This document shows, piece after piece, positions 47,205 through 55,892 of a DNA stretch of 64,000 bases. The notes beneath the pieces were generated by a model. That model was not told the origin of the DNA, ran no database searches, and saw only the letters and a program-made list of their open reading frames with translations. The position numbers were made by a program, and so were the translations under genes. Position 1 is the stretch's first letter. The number at the start of each line of letters is the position of its first letter. Source of the stretch: Lactobacillus sp. ESL0684 (GTDB lineage Bacteria > Bacillota > Bacilli > Lactobacillales > Lactobacillaceae). Location of the stretch: contig NZ_CP113941.1 of NCBI RefSeq assembly GCF_029392675.1, forward strand, positions 670,001-734,000. Direction: 5' to 3'.

Positions 47205-48527
47205 TTGAAAGAGACATTTGATTACCGCAATAATTTAAAACAAATTTTGCAAAAAACTACTGGTGATGAACGCAGTTTAACAAATAGTTTAGCTGCGATT
47301 AAGGCAGTTCTCGGTATGGTTGATTCGCAATCTACAGCTACTCAAAAGACTCAACCCACTCAAACTACAAACAAAGAGATTAAGCAATTGCTACTGGGAA
47401 TTAGTCAATTAATTAAGTCACCAGGAAGCAGTGCTGCTCAAAAGCAGTCACTATCAGCATTGCATCGCTTAACCTTTGATCAAGCGATAGCTAAGCAATA
47501 TGGTAGTGAATTATCACAGTTAGAAGTTGCTATTCAGCAATCAACTGTTACTAAAGAGGCAGTCAACCAGCAAGTTTTTGAACAAGCTATTAAACCAAAT
47601 AAGCCGAAGCGAGATTACCGCAAAGGCAAGCGTTATACAGTAATTCGTTTGGTTCTTGGTTGTGACTTAATTAATGATAATAATGAGATTGTTTATACTT
47701 TAACAGAAAAGCAAATTCATCAATTTAATTTGACTAGTGGGGATATTGTTGAAGCTCTATCAGAACCGGTTACAAGTCATTATGAAGCAAGTATTTTACG
47801 TGTAGTGGGACACCGCGAGCTGGCAACAACAGAATTTGACAAGATAGAAGAGTTCAAATATGCCGTAGTACAGGGTGGAACAGGTCACTTAGCGATAACT
47901 CATGACATTCATGGGAAAAAATTACGGATCCGTGGCAAGAGTATTGTCTTACCAATTGATGCTAGCCGTTATCAAACTGATGATACGCCAATTGTTGATG
48001 GTTCAATTGTTGATCTAGCTTGGTATTCTGGAGATGTTAATCTAAAAAAGAATCCTGCACAGGCTATTAAACTGCGCTGGATTTATCAACTTGACCAACC
48101 ACAAGTAAAACCAAAAACGAAAAAGAAAAAAATAAAACCGGCTAATTCTGAGTCGAAAATTACCAAATTAGCTCTAGATTTACATTATCAGCGTGTTGGA
48201 ATTGCGATTGGTGATAATCAGAATGAAGTAATGCTAGAAAGTATTGTTAGGCGTTATAACGGTATTCCAGTAGCAATTGATGCCTTTCAAGGAAAGAAGA
48301 AATTAATGGACAGGCAAATTCAGACACTAGACTTGGTGATTTTAGTTACTGCCTTTGCAGCACACGATAGCACGTGGAATATTCGTGAATTTGCTAGTAA
48401 GTACCATGTTGGGTTTGCAGTTAGTTCAAGCAAAGGCTACCAAGCCTTTGAGCGTGCGCTATATCGTGCAGCTAATGGGTTACCAGCTTATGAAGGTAAT
48501 CAAACGATTACCTATGAAACAGAATAG
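47205..48527 (+). CDS. DUF2325-domain protein
   Basis: The C-terminal ~110 residues (KITKLALDLHYQRVGIAIGD to YRAANGLPAYEG) match my memory of DUF2325, a Rossmann-like domain of unknown role. It is preceded by an OB-like middle part (KRYTVIRLVLGCDLIND to about residue 300) and a Gln/Thr-rich helical N-terminus. The start is set at TTG 47205 because AAGGA (47192-47196) is 8 nt before it; the ATG at 47196 overlaps that site and would add three residues. The protein is cytoplasmic with no signal. It converges on the DUF2785 gene with only 5 nt between stops and no terminator of its own. The function is unknown. Confidence 0.7.
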   Translation: MKETFDYRNNLKQILQKTTGDERSLTNSLAAIKAVLGMVDSQSTATQKTQPTQTTNKEIKQLLLGISQLIKSPGSSAAQKQSLSALHRLTFDQAIAKQYGSELSQLEVAIQQSTVTKEAVNQQVFEQAIKPNKPKRDYRKGKRYTVIRLVLGCDLINDNNEIVYTLTEKQIHQFNLTSGDIVEALSEPVTSHYEASILRVVGHRELATTEFDKIEEFKYAVVQGGTGHLAITHDIHGKKLRIRGKSIVLPIDASRYQTDDTPIVDGSIVDLAWYSGDVNLKKNPAQAIKLRWIYQLDQPQVKPKTKKKKIKPANSESKITKLALDLHYQRVGIAIGDNQNEVMLESIVRRYNGIPVAIDAFQGKKKLMDRQIQTLDLVILVTAFAAHDSTWNIREFASKYHVGFAVSSSKGYQAFERALYRAANGLPAYEGNQTITYETE

Positions 48528-48532
48528 GGAGC

Positions 48533-49369
48533 TTAGTTATTAGTTTCGTATCCCATTTTATTGAAATAATTATTAATCTTATTCTGTAAAAATTGCTGTA
48601 ACTTTAGCTCATCATCAAAGAAGAAGTACCAATTGCGTAGCAGCTGTTGCCAGATACTCAAACGATAAAAATCAACTGGTTCTGCGAGTGGGTTATTTTG
48701 CCACATTTGGTGGTCGAGGTAGGCAATCTTATTTTTCAGATCGGTTGTTGCAATTACGTGGTTTTTAACACCCAAGTAAAAGGCGTGCGCTATTCGTTCT
48801 GGTTCATCATCGACCAGGGGTTGGGTGATTTTAGTTAAGATAGTGGGAATTATTGACCAAATTTCAGCTGTTGAAGCAATGTTGCTACTTTTAAAAAGCG
48901 GATGAGCTAGACTGCTACCCAAAAAGTCACTACCGTGAGCTAGGCTATGTGCCCAGCCCTTACCCTTAACATAACCACGATAATCATTTTCGGTTTTAAG
49001 ATAAGTAATACTCCATGAGAATAGGGTATTACGCTGTTGTTCAGTTAAAATATGGTTGGATTTGTCCTTAGTCAGTAATAATTCGCCCAGCAGAGCCGCA
49101 AAGCTGCGCTCAAAAATTGCGTCACTTGCTGGTGAAGTGATTTTTGAAAATAATGGTTGCTCAGTAAAAAAATATTGGACAATCTTTTTAATTTGGTTAG
49201 GTGTGAAGGCATCTTCTGCCATTGCCCTAGCAAATAAAGTATAAATTAGGTCATCACGCAAATGCGAATCTGGGTTGCTAAGATTAGCTAACATAAAGTT
49301 TAATTGATTTTCTCTAATTTGAAATGATGCAGTCGGTGCCTGTAATAATTGTTCTAATTCATTAATCAT
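48533..49369 (-). CDS. DUF2785-family protein
   Basis: This 278-residue, all-helical protein carries the DUF2785 signature DYRGYVKGKGWAHSLAHGSDFL (about residues 130-150), where the His and Asp residues may bind a ligand or metal. The rest (HLRDDLIYTLFARAM early, LRNWYFF late) fits the same family. It has no signal peptide or membrane helix. It is a lone minus-strand gene, convergent with the DUF2325 gene. Function unknown. Confidence 0.75.
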   Translation of the reverse strand: MINELEQLLQAPTASFQIRENQLNFMLANLSNPDSHLRDDLIYTLFARAMAEDAFTPNQIKKIVQYFFTEQPLFSKITSPASDAIFERSFAALLGELLLTKDKSNHILTEQQRNTLFSWSITYLKTENDYRGYVKGKGWAHSLAHGSDFLGSSLAHPLFKSSNIASTAEIWSIIPTILTKITQPLVDDEPERIAHAFYLGVKNHVIATTDLKNKIAYLDHQMWQNNPLAEPVDFYRLSIWQQLLRNWYFFFDDELKLQQFLQNKINNYFNKMGYETNN

Positions 49370-49426
49370 AATTTTGTTCCTTTTGCTGATGATTGCTTAA
49401 AAAGCGGTTAATACTGTGATGGCTGT

Positions 49427-49456
49427 TTGAAGTCCAGGTTTATTTTTTGTTATACT
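49427..49456 (+). promoter_or_regulatory. promoter of first YitT-family gene
   Basis: TTGAAG (49427-49432), an 18-bp spacer and TGTTATACT, an extended -10 ending at 49456. Confidence 0.5.
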
Positions 49457-49499
49457 AATTTGCAAAACTGTTATCTTTTTAATGTGGAAGGAAGAGTGG

Positions 49500-50333
49500 A
49501 TGACAAAGCAAAAACGTGCGCATTCTTTAAAGTATTGGTTATTTTTTATTGGTGGTTTAGAAATAATTGCAGTTGCAATTAACTTATTTTATGCCCCGAT
49601 TAATATCGCGGCAGGAGGAGCTACAGGAGTTGCCATCTTAATTGACGCTGTCTGGGGTGTCAATCGTTCAATTACCGTCTTTATTTTTAATATAGTAATG
49701 ATTGTGTTGGCAGCGATTTTTTTAGGAAAGAAAACGTTAAAAAAAGTAGCACTTGGAAGTATTTTATTACCTATTTTAATGCAGATAACGCCAAGTATGC
49801 AAATCACTAAGAATGATTTGTTGGCAGTTATTTATGGTGGCGTTTTGATGGGAATCGGAATTTCGATGCTCTATCAGATTGATGCTTCTGCAGGTGGGAC
49901 TACGATTCCACCATTAATTTTCAAGAAATATTTTTATCTTGATTCCGCAATTGGGTTGATGCTAATTGATATGATTATTATTATATTAAATATCTTTGTT
50001 GATGGGATGGAGGCCTTTTTGTTGGCCGCTTTTTCTGAGGTGATCACGACCCTAACTATGCAATATAGCGAGACTGGTTTTGATAAAAAGTACCAGGTGC
50101 GGATCATGAGCAATGGTAATATTGCTGAAATTCAAGCCATGCTCCAAGATGATTATGAGGGACTGACTGTTTATAATGTAGTTGGCGGTTACAGTGAGCA
50201 AAAGAAGCAGCAATTATTGATTGTGGTTGATACTAATGAATATGGGGCGCTAATTGCGAAAATTCGTGATCTTGATCCAGATGCTTTTATTGTTACTGAA
50301 GATGTGGCTAAGGTTCATGGTGGTCGCTGGTAG
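49500..50333 (+). CDS. YitT-family membrane protein (copy 1)
   Basis: This 277-residue protein has five to six membrane segments in the first ~165 residues (two DUF161/YitT_membrane units) and a cytoplasmic DUF2179 domain at the end (KKYQVRIMSNGNIAEIQAML to TEDVAKVHGGRW). YitT proteins are widespread in Firmicutes; their transport role is not established. The conserved loop NIAAGGATGVAIL lies in the first unit. The start is ATG 49500, with AAGGAAGAG at 49488-49496, rather than ATG 49482. A near-identical gene follows at 50525. Confidence 0.85.
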   Translation: MTKQKRAHSLKYWLFFIGGLEIIAVAINLFYAPINIAAGGATGVAILIDAVWGVNRSITVFIFNIVMIVLAAIFLGKKTLKKVALGSILLPILMQITPSMQITKNDLLAVIYGGVLMGIGISMLYQIDASAGGTTIPPLIFKKYFYLDSAIGLMLIDMIIIILNIFVDGMEAFLLAAFSEVITTLTMQYSETGFDKKYQVRIMSNGNIAEIQAMLQDDYEGLTVYNVVGGYSEQKKQQLLIVVDTNEYGALIAKIRDLDPDAFIVTEDVAKVHGGRW

Positions 50334-50364
50334 AACCAATTAATAATTAAAATTTTGATTGGCT

Positions 50365-50405
50365 AGCTGTATCAATTTCTGAATAGAAATTGGTGTGGCT
50401 TTTTT
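50365..50405 (+). terminator. terminator between the two YitT genes
   Basis: A 16-bp stem containing several G-U pairs (50365-50380 with 50385-50400), a 4-nt loop and a T-run. Confidence 0.7.
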
Positions 50406-50459
50406 AATATTTTGTTTAAAGTAAACTTACGATTTTGGGAATTTAGTAAGGTTTTTTAT

Positions 50460-50488
50460 TTGCAAGCGTCTTGTAATTTATGTATAAT
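50460..50488 (+). promoter_or_regulatory. promoter of second YitT-family gene
   Basis: TTGCAA (50460-50465), a 17-bp spacer and a perfect TATAAT (50483-50488). Confidence 0.6.
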
Positions 50489-50524
50489 AATATCATTAAA
50501 TTTTAATATAGAAAGAATGATGAG

Positions 50525-51373
50525 ATGCAAAAGAATAAAAGAAAACATTCATTAAAGTATTGGATATACTTTATTACTGGATTAGAATTAATTGCAATAT
50601 CAATTAATTTCTTCTATGCGCCAATCAATATTGCAGCCGGTGATTCAACCGGAATTGCTATTTTAGTCGATGCCGTTTGGGGAGTGAATCGGTCGGTTAC
50701 AGTATTGATTGTCAATATCTTGATGTTGATTTTAGCGACAATTTTTTTAGGAAAAGAAACACTAAAAAAAGTTGCAATAGGTAGTTTATTATTACCCATT
50801 CTAATGGAGATAAATCCTAGTTTTAAACTAACTAATAATGATTTGCTGGCTGTAATCTATGGCGGAGTAATCATGGGAGTTGGAATTTCGTTACTGTATC
50901 GAATCGATTCCTCTAGTGGCGGTACCACGATTCCACCATTAATTTTAAAAAAATATTTCTATATTGATCCGGCAACGTCCTTACTAATCATTGATATGGT
51001 AATCATTGTTTTAAATATTTTTGTTGATGGAATGGAGGCATTCTTGCTTGCGACCCTGTCACAGATATTGACGACAATTACGATGCGGTATACTGAAACT
51101 GGTTTTGATAAGAAGTACCAGTTACAGATTATGAGTAATGAAAAAATTACGGAAATTCAAGAAATGCTACAAGAGGATTACGATGGTCTAACTGTTTATA
51201 ACGTGGTTGGCGGTTACAGCGAGCAGCATAAACAACAATTATTGATTGTAGTCGACACTAATGAGTATGGTGCCCTAATTGCCAAGATCCGGGATATTGA
51301 CGATGATGCCTTTATTGTGACTGAAGATGTGGCTAAGGTTCATGGTGGTCGCTGGTATGGTAAAAATCATTAA
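50525..51373 (+). CDS. YitT-family membrane protein (copy 2)
   Basis: This 282-residue tandem paralogue of the preceding gene is alike over its whole length (HSLKYW start, FYAPINIAAG, then GGYSEQ and EDVAKVHGGRWYG at the end). In the loop after NIAAG, the first copy has GATG and this one DSTG, a change in the most conserved part. A five-residue tail (YGKNH) follows the shared end. It has its own promoter and is separated from copy 1 by a terminator, so the copies can be expressed independently. The RBS is weak (AGAAAG, about 8 nt before the ATG). Transport role unknown. Confidence 0.85.
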   Translation: MQKNKRKHSLKYWIYFITGLELIAISINFFYAPINIAAGDSTGIAILVDAVWGVNRSVTVLIVNILMLILATIFLGKETLKKVAIGSLLLPILMEINPSFKLTNNDLLAVIYGGVIMGVGISLLYRIDSSSGGTTIPPLILKKYFYIDPATSLLIIDMVIIVLNIFVDGMEAFLLATLSQILTTITMRYTETGFDKKYQLQIMSNEKITEIQEMLQEDYDGLTVYNVVGGYSEQHKQQLLIVVDTNEYGALIAKIRDIDDDAFIVTEDVAKVHGGRWYGKNH

Positions 51374-51472
51374 TAAGTAATTTTTAATATGGAAGTGCTA
51401 AAATATATTATTTTAATAATAGGGTATAGCCATGAAATAAGTGAAAATATTTTCTTAAAAGCCTTATCTTAC

Positions 51473-51501
51473 TTGCTAAGTCACGGTCAAGGTAGTATAA
51501 T
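51473..51501 (+). promoter_or_regulatory. promoter of the rplU-rpmA operon
   Basis: TTGCTA (51473-51478), a 17-bp spacer and a perfect TATAAT (51496-51501). Confidence 0.65.
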
Positions 51502-51507
51502 CAAGTA

Positions 51508-51600
51508 GTTGTATTTGTGGAGACCTTCACATCTGCAACCGCACATTTCGGGGTTAGAAGTTTTTTGAAAAAAACACCCCGATTGGCGAGTCTAAGTATT
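51508..51600 (+). ncRNA. ribosomal protein L21 leader (5' UTR autoregulatory element)
   Basis: The ~110-nt untranslated leader before rplU contains a strong hairpin (CGGGGT around 51550 with ACCCCG around 51583) inside a longer foldable segment beginning GGAGACCTTCACATCTGCAA. Its position and look fit the L21 leader family known from Bacillus and Lactobacillus, where L21 is thought to control its own operon. I could not align it to the family model. Confidence 0.65.
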
Positions 51601-51616
51601 TTTTGGAGGTGCAGAA

Positions 51617-51931
51617 ATGTACGCAATTATTAAAACCGGTGGTAAGCAATACAAAGTTGCTGAAGGCGATAGTGTTTTTGTAGAAAAACTTGATGTTGAA
51701 GAAGGTAAAGAAATCACTTTTGATGAAGTTATTCTTACTTCTGATGGCAAAGACGTTAAAGTTGGTACACCATTAGTTAAGGGTGCCAAAGTAACTGCTA
51801 AAGTTGAAAAACAAGGCAAAGAAAAGAAAGTTGTAACTTTCAAGTATAAGCCAAAGAAGCACTCACATTCAAAATATGGTCACCGTCAACCTTACACTAA
51901 GGTTACAGTTGAAAAGATTGAATTAAGCTAG
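51617..51931 (+). CDS. rplU: 50S ribosomal protein L21
   Basis: A 104-residue 23S rRNA-binding protein of the large subunit. It shows the L21 opening [14 protein letters not shown] and the end [22 protein letters not shown]. The length is standard. GGAGGTG lies 5 nt before the ATG. It is followed after 13 nt by rpmA, without the prp (ysxB) gene that sits between them in many Firmicutes. Confidence 0.98.
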   Translation: MYAIIKTGGKQYKVAEGDSVFVEKLDVEEGKEITFDEVILTSDGKDVKVGTPLVKGAKVTAKVEKQGKEKKVVTFKYKPKKHSHSKYGHRQPYTKVTVEKIELS

Positions 51932-51944
51932 AGGTGAAATGAGA

Positions 51945-52238
51945 ATGAATATTTTAGGTCTTAAACTATTTGCCCACCATAAGGGTGGCGGTTCTACTGC
52001 CAATGGTCGTGATTCAGCTGGTCGTCGTTTAGGCGCCAAGGCTGCTGATGGTCAAACTATCCATGCAGGTACGATTATTTATCGTCAACGTGGTACTAAG
52101 ATTCACCCAGGCAAGAATGTTGGTCAGGGTGGAGATGACACTTTATTTGCTTTAGTAAATGGAGTTGTTAAGTTTGAACGAATGGATAAATACAGAAGAC
52201 AAGTTTCTGTTATTCCAGTTGAAGAAGAAGCTAAGTAA
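51945..52238 (+). CDS. rpmA: 50S ribosomal protein L27 with N-terminal extension
   Basis: A 97-residue L27, whose N-terminus reaches the peptidyl-transferase centre. It begins [24 protein letters not shown]. Firmicutes L27 carries such an extension, cut by the protease Prp after the LxxFA motif to expose the HHKGG end; the motif is intact here. The start is ATG 51945, with GAGGTG at 51931-51936, 8 nt away; the ATG at 51939 is too close. It is co-transcribed with rplU and ended by a terminator at 52256. The prp gene is not adjacent. Confidence 0.97.
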   Translation: MNILGLKLFAHHKGGGSTANGRDSAGRRLGAKAADGQTIHAGTIIYRQRGTKIHPGKNVGQGGDDTLFALVNGVVKFERMDKYRRQVSVIPVEEEAK

Positions 52239-52255
52239 TTTAGTTTTTAAAAAAA

Positions 52256-52285
52256 GACGAAAAGCGCGTGCTTCTCGTTTTTTTT
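52256..52285 (+). terminator. terminator of rplU-rpmA
   Basis: The stem ACGAAAAGC / GCTTCTCGT (one mismatch) with a 4-nt loop and a run of eight Ts. Confidence 0.75.
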
Positions 52286-52384
52286 ATGTGGTTTTTAATT
52301 TCATAATATTTATTATTTAAAATTACTAGGACTGGGCTGCATTTAGCGGTAAAATAAAGTTATTACTTGATAAAGGAGCTTGAA

Positions 52385-53494
52385 ATGAACGAACAAGAAG
52401 AGCTATTAACACTGCTGAATCGTCGAATTTCTGCGGTAGTTGAGCTAATCAAACAAAAAGGTGCTGATGGTTTGCTGATTTTTAATCAAGCAAATTATCG
52501 GTATCTTACCAATTTTACTGGTGAAGAAGCTCAATTAATTTTGACTGCTAATGGCGATAGGATATTATTATCTGATTCTCGTTTTGCTGGTCAAATTAAG
52601 GCTCAAGCTCCGGGTGAATTAACGGTTATCATGAAGCAAGGCGACCAAGATGCAGAAATTAGTCGTGAACTCAAACAAGCAAATTTGCACAAGGTTTTAG
52701 TTGAAGGGGAATTTGTTTCTGCAACCGAATTTAGCAATTTACAAGCGTTAAATCCACAACTAGAATTAGAGCTGTGTCAGGAATTGGTTGAGCGTGTTCG
52801 CAATGTCAAAGACGAGCTAGAACTGGCTACTTTAAGACAAGCGGTTCAGATTTCAATGGATAGTTTCAATGGTATTTTATCAATGATTAAGCCAGGGGCA
52901 ATTGAACGTGAGATTGGTGCTAAATTAGATTACCTGTTCAAGGTTAATGGTGGCGATGGTCCTGGATTTGAAACAATTATTGCTTCGGGCGTGCGCTCTT
53001 CTTGGGCTCATGGTGTTGCTAGTGATAAAGAAATTGAATCGGGGGATCTGGTTGTAATTGATTTTGGGGCATTTTATCATGGCTATACTGCTGATATTAC
53101 ACGCACGGTGGCTGTTGGCCAAGTTGACCCTGAACTTGAACAGATTTATCAAATTGTTCATGAAGCACAGCGCCGCGGAATCACAGCCGCGGTAACAGGC
53201 AACCACGGTGCTGATGTTGACAAGGCTGCACGTGATTATATAAATGAACAAGGTTATGGCCAATATTTTGGTCACGGAATCGGTCATGGAATTGGATTGG
53301 AGATTCATGAGCTGTGTCAGCCTGCCTTGCCGTTTGGTAAGCAGGAACTGGTAAATAATATGGTTCATACTGTTGAGCCAGGGATTTATTTGCCTAATAA
53401 AGGTGGAGTTAGAATTGAAGATGATATTCTAGTCCATAATCAAACTCCAGAAACGTTATCGACCCTTCCTAAAGATGAGTTGATTTTCTTATAA
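52385..53494 (+). CDS. pepP: M24-family Xaa-Pro peptidase (aminopeptidase P/prolidase-like)
   Basis: This 369-residue metallopeptidase cleaves X-Pro bonds at peptide N-termini. It has a creatinase N-terminal domain (about 15-135) and a pita-bread catalytic domain with the five metal ligands visible: two Asp in VVIDFGAFYHGYTADITRT, His in GHGIGHGIGLEIHE, Glu in HTVEPGIYL and Glu in GVRIEDDI. The start is ATG 52385, supported by AAAGGAG at 52373-52379; the in-frame ATG 52367 would place that site inside the gene. The position just before efp matches Bacillus yqhT, so the exact split between aminopeptidase P and prolidase is uncertain. It is cytoplasmic and complements PepX in breaking down proline peptides. 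Confidence 0.9.
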   Translation: MNEQEELLTLLNRRISAVVELIKQKGADGLLIFNQANYRYLTNFTGEEAQLILTANGDRILLSDSRFAGQIKAQAPGELTVIMKQGDQDAEISRELKQANLHKVLVEGEFVSATEFSNLQALNPQLELELCQELVERVRNVKDELELATLRQAVQISMDSFNGILSMIKPGAIEREIGAKLDYLFKVNGGDGPGFETIIASGVRSSWAHGVASDKEIESGDLVVIDFGAFYHGYTADITRTVAVGQVDPELEQIYQIVHEAQRRGITAAVTGNHGADVDKAARDYINEQGYGQYFGHGIGHGIGLEIHELCQPALPFGKQELVNNMVHTVEPGIYLPNKGGVRIEDDILVHNQTPETLSTLPKDELIFL

Positions 53495-53561
53495 AATTAA
53501 ATATTATTGATAGTAAAATCACGCCTAAATTGGTAAAATATAAAGATGAGGTACTTATAAA

Positions 53562-54131
53562 ATGACGATGATTTCAGTTAACGAGTTTAAGAACGGTCTA
53601 ACCATTAAATATAATAATGATTTGTGGCGGATTGTTGAATTTCAACATGTTAAGCCAGGTAAGGGCAGTGCCTTTGTTCGTTCAAAGCTCAAGAGTTTGA
53701 ATACTGGTGCAGTTCAGGAATATACCTTTCGTTCGACTGCTAAGGTAGAAACTGCGGAAATTGAAACTAAGGGTATGCAATACTTGTACAATGATGGTGC
53801 TAGTTATGTTTTCATGGATACAACTACATATGATCAGCTTTCAATTCCTAATGAGCAAATTACTGATGAAGCTAAGTTTTTAAAAGAAAATATGGATGTT
53901 AGTGTAATTATGCATGAGGGTAAGACTCTTGGGGTTCAGTTACCTAATACTGTTGATTTAGCAGTTGCTAAGACTGAGCCCAATATTAAGGGTGATACAT
54001 CTTCAGGTGGCGGTAAACCAGCAACAATGGAAACCGGATTAGTGGTTAATGTGCCTTTCTTCATTAATGAAGGGGATGTCTTAACTATTAATACTGTTGA
54101 TGGTAGCTATGTATCTCGTGCAAATAAGTAA
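53562..54131 (+). CDS. efp: translation elongation factor P
   Basis: This 189-residue factor relieves ribosomes stalled on polyproline. It has the KOW-like domain 1 with PGKGSAF at the loop tip; the modifiable Lys is residue 34 from ATG 53562. The GAGG site (53548-53551) favours this start over the ATG at 53568, which would number the Lys 32 as in Bacillus. The second and third OB domains are complete ([15 protein letters not shown]). It is clustered with the M24 peptidase, yqhY and nusB. Confidence 0.97.
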   Translation: MTMISVNEFKNGLTIKYNNDLWRIVEFQHVKPGKGSAFVRSKLKSLNTGAVQEYTFRSTAKVETAEIETKGMQYLYNDGASYVFMDTTTYDQLSIPNEQITDEAKFLKENMDVSVIMHEGKTLGVQLPNTVDLAVAKTEPNIKGDTSSGGGKPATMETGLVVNVPFFINEGDVLTINTVDGSYVSRANK

Positions 54132-54149
54132 TTTTTAGAGGTAAATAAA

Positions 54150-54608
54150 ATGGCAGATAGTTCAAAGATTGTCTTAGATGATAAAAATAACGGTGAAGAA
54201 ATCGAAATTGATCCTAGTGTGCTTGAAGTTATTATGGGAATAGCTGCCGAAAAAGTTGATGGGATTGCTAAGATGCAAGGCAGTGTTAAATCAGGGATTA
54301 ATCGTGTTTTAGGACGCGAAAGTCGTAGTAAGGGTGTAAATGTTACACTTGATGATGAGCATAACTTGATTGCCGATATTTATATTAGTATTGAGGCTGG
54401 TGGCTATGTTCCTAAAATTGCCATGGATTTACAAAATTCTCTGCAAGCACAGGTAAAACAAATGACAGATTTGACTTTTAAGGAAATCAACGTCCATGTT
54501 AATGGGTTAGTTTTCCCAGAAGACGAAGTCCAAGAAGAAAGTGGGACATCAAAGCTGTTTGCTGACATTGATGAAAAGAGTAAAAATGAATCAACACGAG
54601 AGTCGTAG
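54150..54608 (+). CDS. yqhY: Asp23/Gls24-family envelope stress protein, YqhY-like
   Basis: This 152-residue Asp23/Gls24 (DUF322) protein has IEIDPSVLEVIMGIAAEKVDGI near residue 20 and NVHVNGLVF near 112. The order efp-yqhY-nusB matches Bacillus, where YqhY has been linked to acetyl-CoA carboxylase control. The role here is inferred from that synteny. A GAGG site is 9 nt upstream of the ATG. Its last 23 nt overlap nusB in another frame, so the two are translationally coupled. Confidence 0.9.
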   Translation: MADSSKIVLDDKNNGEEIEIDPSVLEVIMGIAAEKVDGIAKMQGSVKSGINRVLGRESRSKGVNVTLDDEHNLIADIYISIEAGGYVPKIAMDLQNSLQAQVKQMTDLTFKEINVHVNGLVFPEDEVQEESGTSKLFADIDEKSKNESTRES

Positions 54609-54984
54609 AGTTGCAATGCAGGCGGTATATTTAGCTAACAATGAGCTAAATGATACTCCTGAGGATATTCAAGCTAAAACAGTTGCAACACTTGATTTGA
54701 AGGAGTTGCCTGCGTATTCAAAAACGATCATTGCTGGAGTAATTACCAAACGTGATGAATTAAAGGGTGAGATTGCTAGTCACTTGAAGAAGAATTGGCG
54801 GATTAATCGAGTTAATCAAATCACTCTGGCAATTTTAGAAGTTGCCTTATACGAGATTAAGTACAGTGATCAGATCGAGCCGCGAGCAGCAGTGAACGAG
54901 GCATTAAACTTATGTGATGAATTTGCTGATCCTAAAACGAAACCGTTTGTTAACGGAGTTTTGGCAAATTTTGTTGAAGAATAA
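54586..54984 (+). CDS. nusB: transcription antitermination factor NusB
   Basis: This 132-residue helical RNA-binding protein works with S10 in rRNA antitermination. It opens MNQHESRRVAMQAVYL and contains NRVNQITLAILEVALYEIKY and RAAVNEALNLCDEFADPKTKPFVNGVL, classic NusB. The start is ATG 54586 inside the end of yqhY. A hairpin at 54989 follows. Confidence 0.95.
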   Translation: MNQHESRRVAMQAVYLANNELNDTPEDIQAKTVATLDLKELPAYSKTIIAGVITKRDELKGEIASHLKKNWRINRVNQITLAILEVALYEIKYSDQIEPRAAVNEALNLCDEFADPKTKPFVNGVLANFVEE

Positions 54985-54988
54985 CTAA

Positions 54989-55017
54989 TAGTCGGCTAGT
55001 TAAAGCCGGCTATTTTT
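54989..55017 (+). terminator. terminator-like hairpin after nusB
   Basis: A 9-bp stem TAGTCGGCT / AGCCGGCTA (one G-U), a 6-nt loop and a T5 tract, 27 nt before folD. It may partly separate the nusB and folD units. Confidence 0.6.
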
Positions 55018-55043
55018 ATAGTATAGAAAAGGAAATAATTAAG

Positions 55044-55892
55044 TTGGGGCAAATCCTTGATGGTAAGGCGCTAGCTGATTTTAAAGCAGTTAAGCTGAAG
55101 CTAACAGTAAAAAAATTGCGAAAGCAAGGTACAAGGCCCTGCTTTTGTGTAATTAATATCGGTGAGGATCCGAGCAGTAAGATTTATTTAAAAACTAAAA
55201 AGAGACGAGCAGCTGAAATTGGCATTGGTCAAAAAGTTTATCAATTAAAGGCAGATGTTAGTCAGGTCGAGCTTTTAGCACTAATTGCTAAATTAAATAG
55301 GGATGACAAGGTACATGGTATCATGATGCAGTTGCCCGTTCCTGAGCAAATAAACTTAAATGAGGCATTAGAGCAAATTGATCCTGCTAAAGATGTTGAT
55401 TGCCTCACGCCAAGTAATGTTGGACGACTTTGGCGTGGAGATCATTTTGTTGAGCCAGCTACTGCACATGGGATTCTAGCGCTATTAGACCATTATCGAA
55501 TTAATTTGCGTGGTAAAAATGTGGTAATTATTGGTAGAAGCAGTATTGTCGGTAAGCCATTGGCGGCATTAATGCTTGAACGCGATGCAACCGTTTCAAT
55601 TTTACACTTGCAGACTAGTAACCTTTTTGAATATACTAAGAGGGCAGATATTATTGTTTCAGCAGCAGGACAAGCTAAGCTAGTCACTGCCGCTATGATT
55701 AAACCTGGTGCGGTGATCATTGACGTAGGGATTAATCGTCTTGGTAAACAGGTAGTTGGTGATGTTGATTTTGCTAGTGTTGCACCAAAGGCGAGTTACA
55801 TTACACCAGTTCCGGGAGGAATTGGCCCACTAACTGTCGAGTCTTTGATGGAGCAAGTCGTTAAATTAGCAAGGAGAAAAGATGGCCGATAA
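55044..55892 (+). CDS. folD: bifunctional methylenetetrahydrofolate dehydrogenase/cyclohydrolase
   Basis: FolD (282 residues) interconverts methylene-, methenyl- and formyl-tetrahydrofolate for purine synthesis. It shows SKIYLKTKKRRAAEIGI (catalytic Lys region), GIMMQLPVPEQIN, KDVDCLTPSNVGRLW, the NADP loop VIIGRSSIVGKPLA and the signature TPVPGGIGPLTVESLM. The start is TTG 55044, with AAAAGGA about 10 nt upstream; no ATG fits. It overlaps xseA by 11 nt. Confidence 0.96.
   Translation: MGQILDGKALADFKAVKLKLTVKKLRKQGTRPCFCVINIGEDPSSKIYLKTKKRRAAEIGIGQKVYQLKADVSQVELLALIAKLNRDDKVHGIMMQLPVPEQINLNEALEQIDPAKDVDCLTPSNVGRLWRGDHFVEPATAHGILALLDHYRINLRGKNVVIIGRSSIVGKPLAALMLERDATVSILHLQTSNLFEYTKRADIIVSAAGQAKLVTAAMIKPGAVIIDVGINRLGKQVVGDVDFASVAPKASYITPVPGGIGPLTVESLMEQVVKLARRKDGR

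Noticed and set aside
52925-53368. 147-codon minus-strand ORF opposite the M24 peptidase
   Set aside because: Antisense to conserved metal-binding motifs and without RBS.
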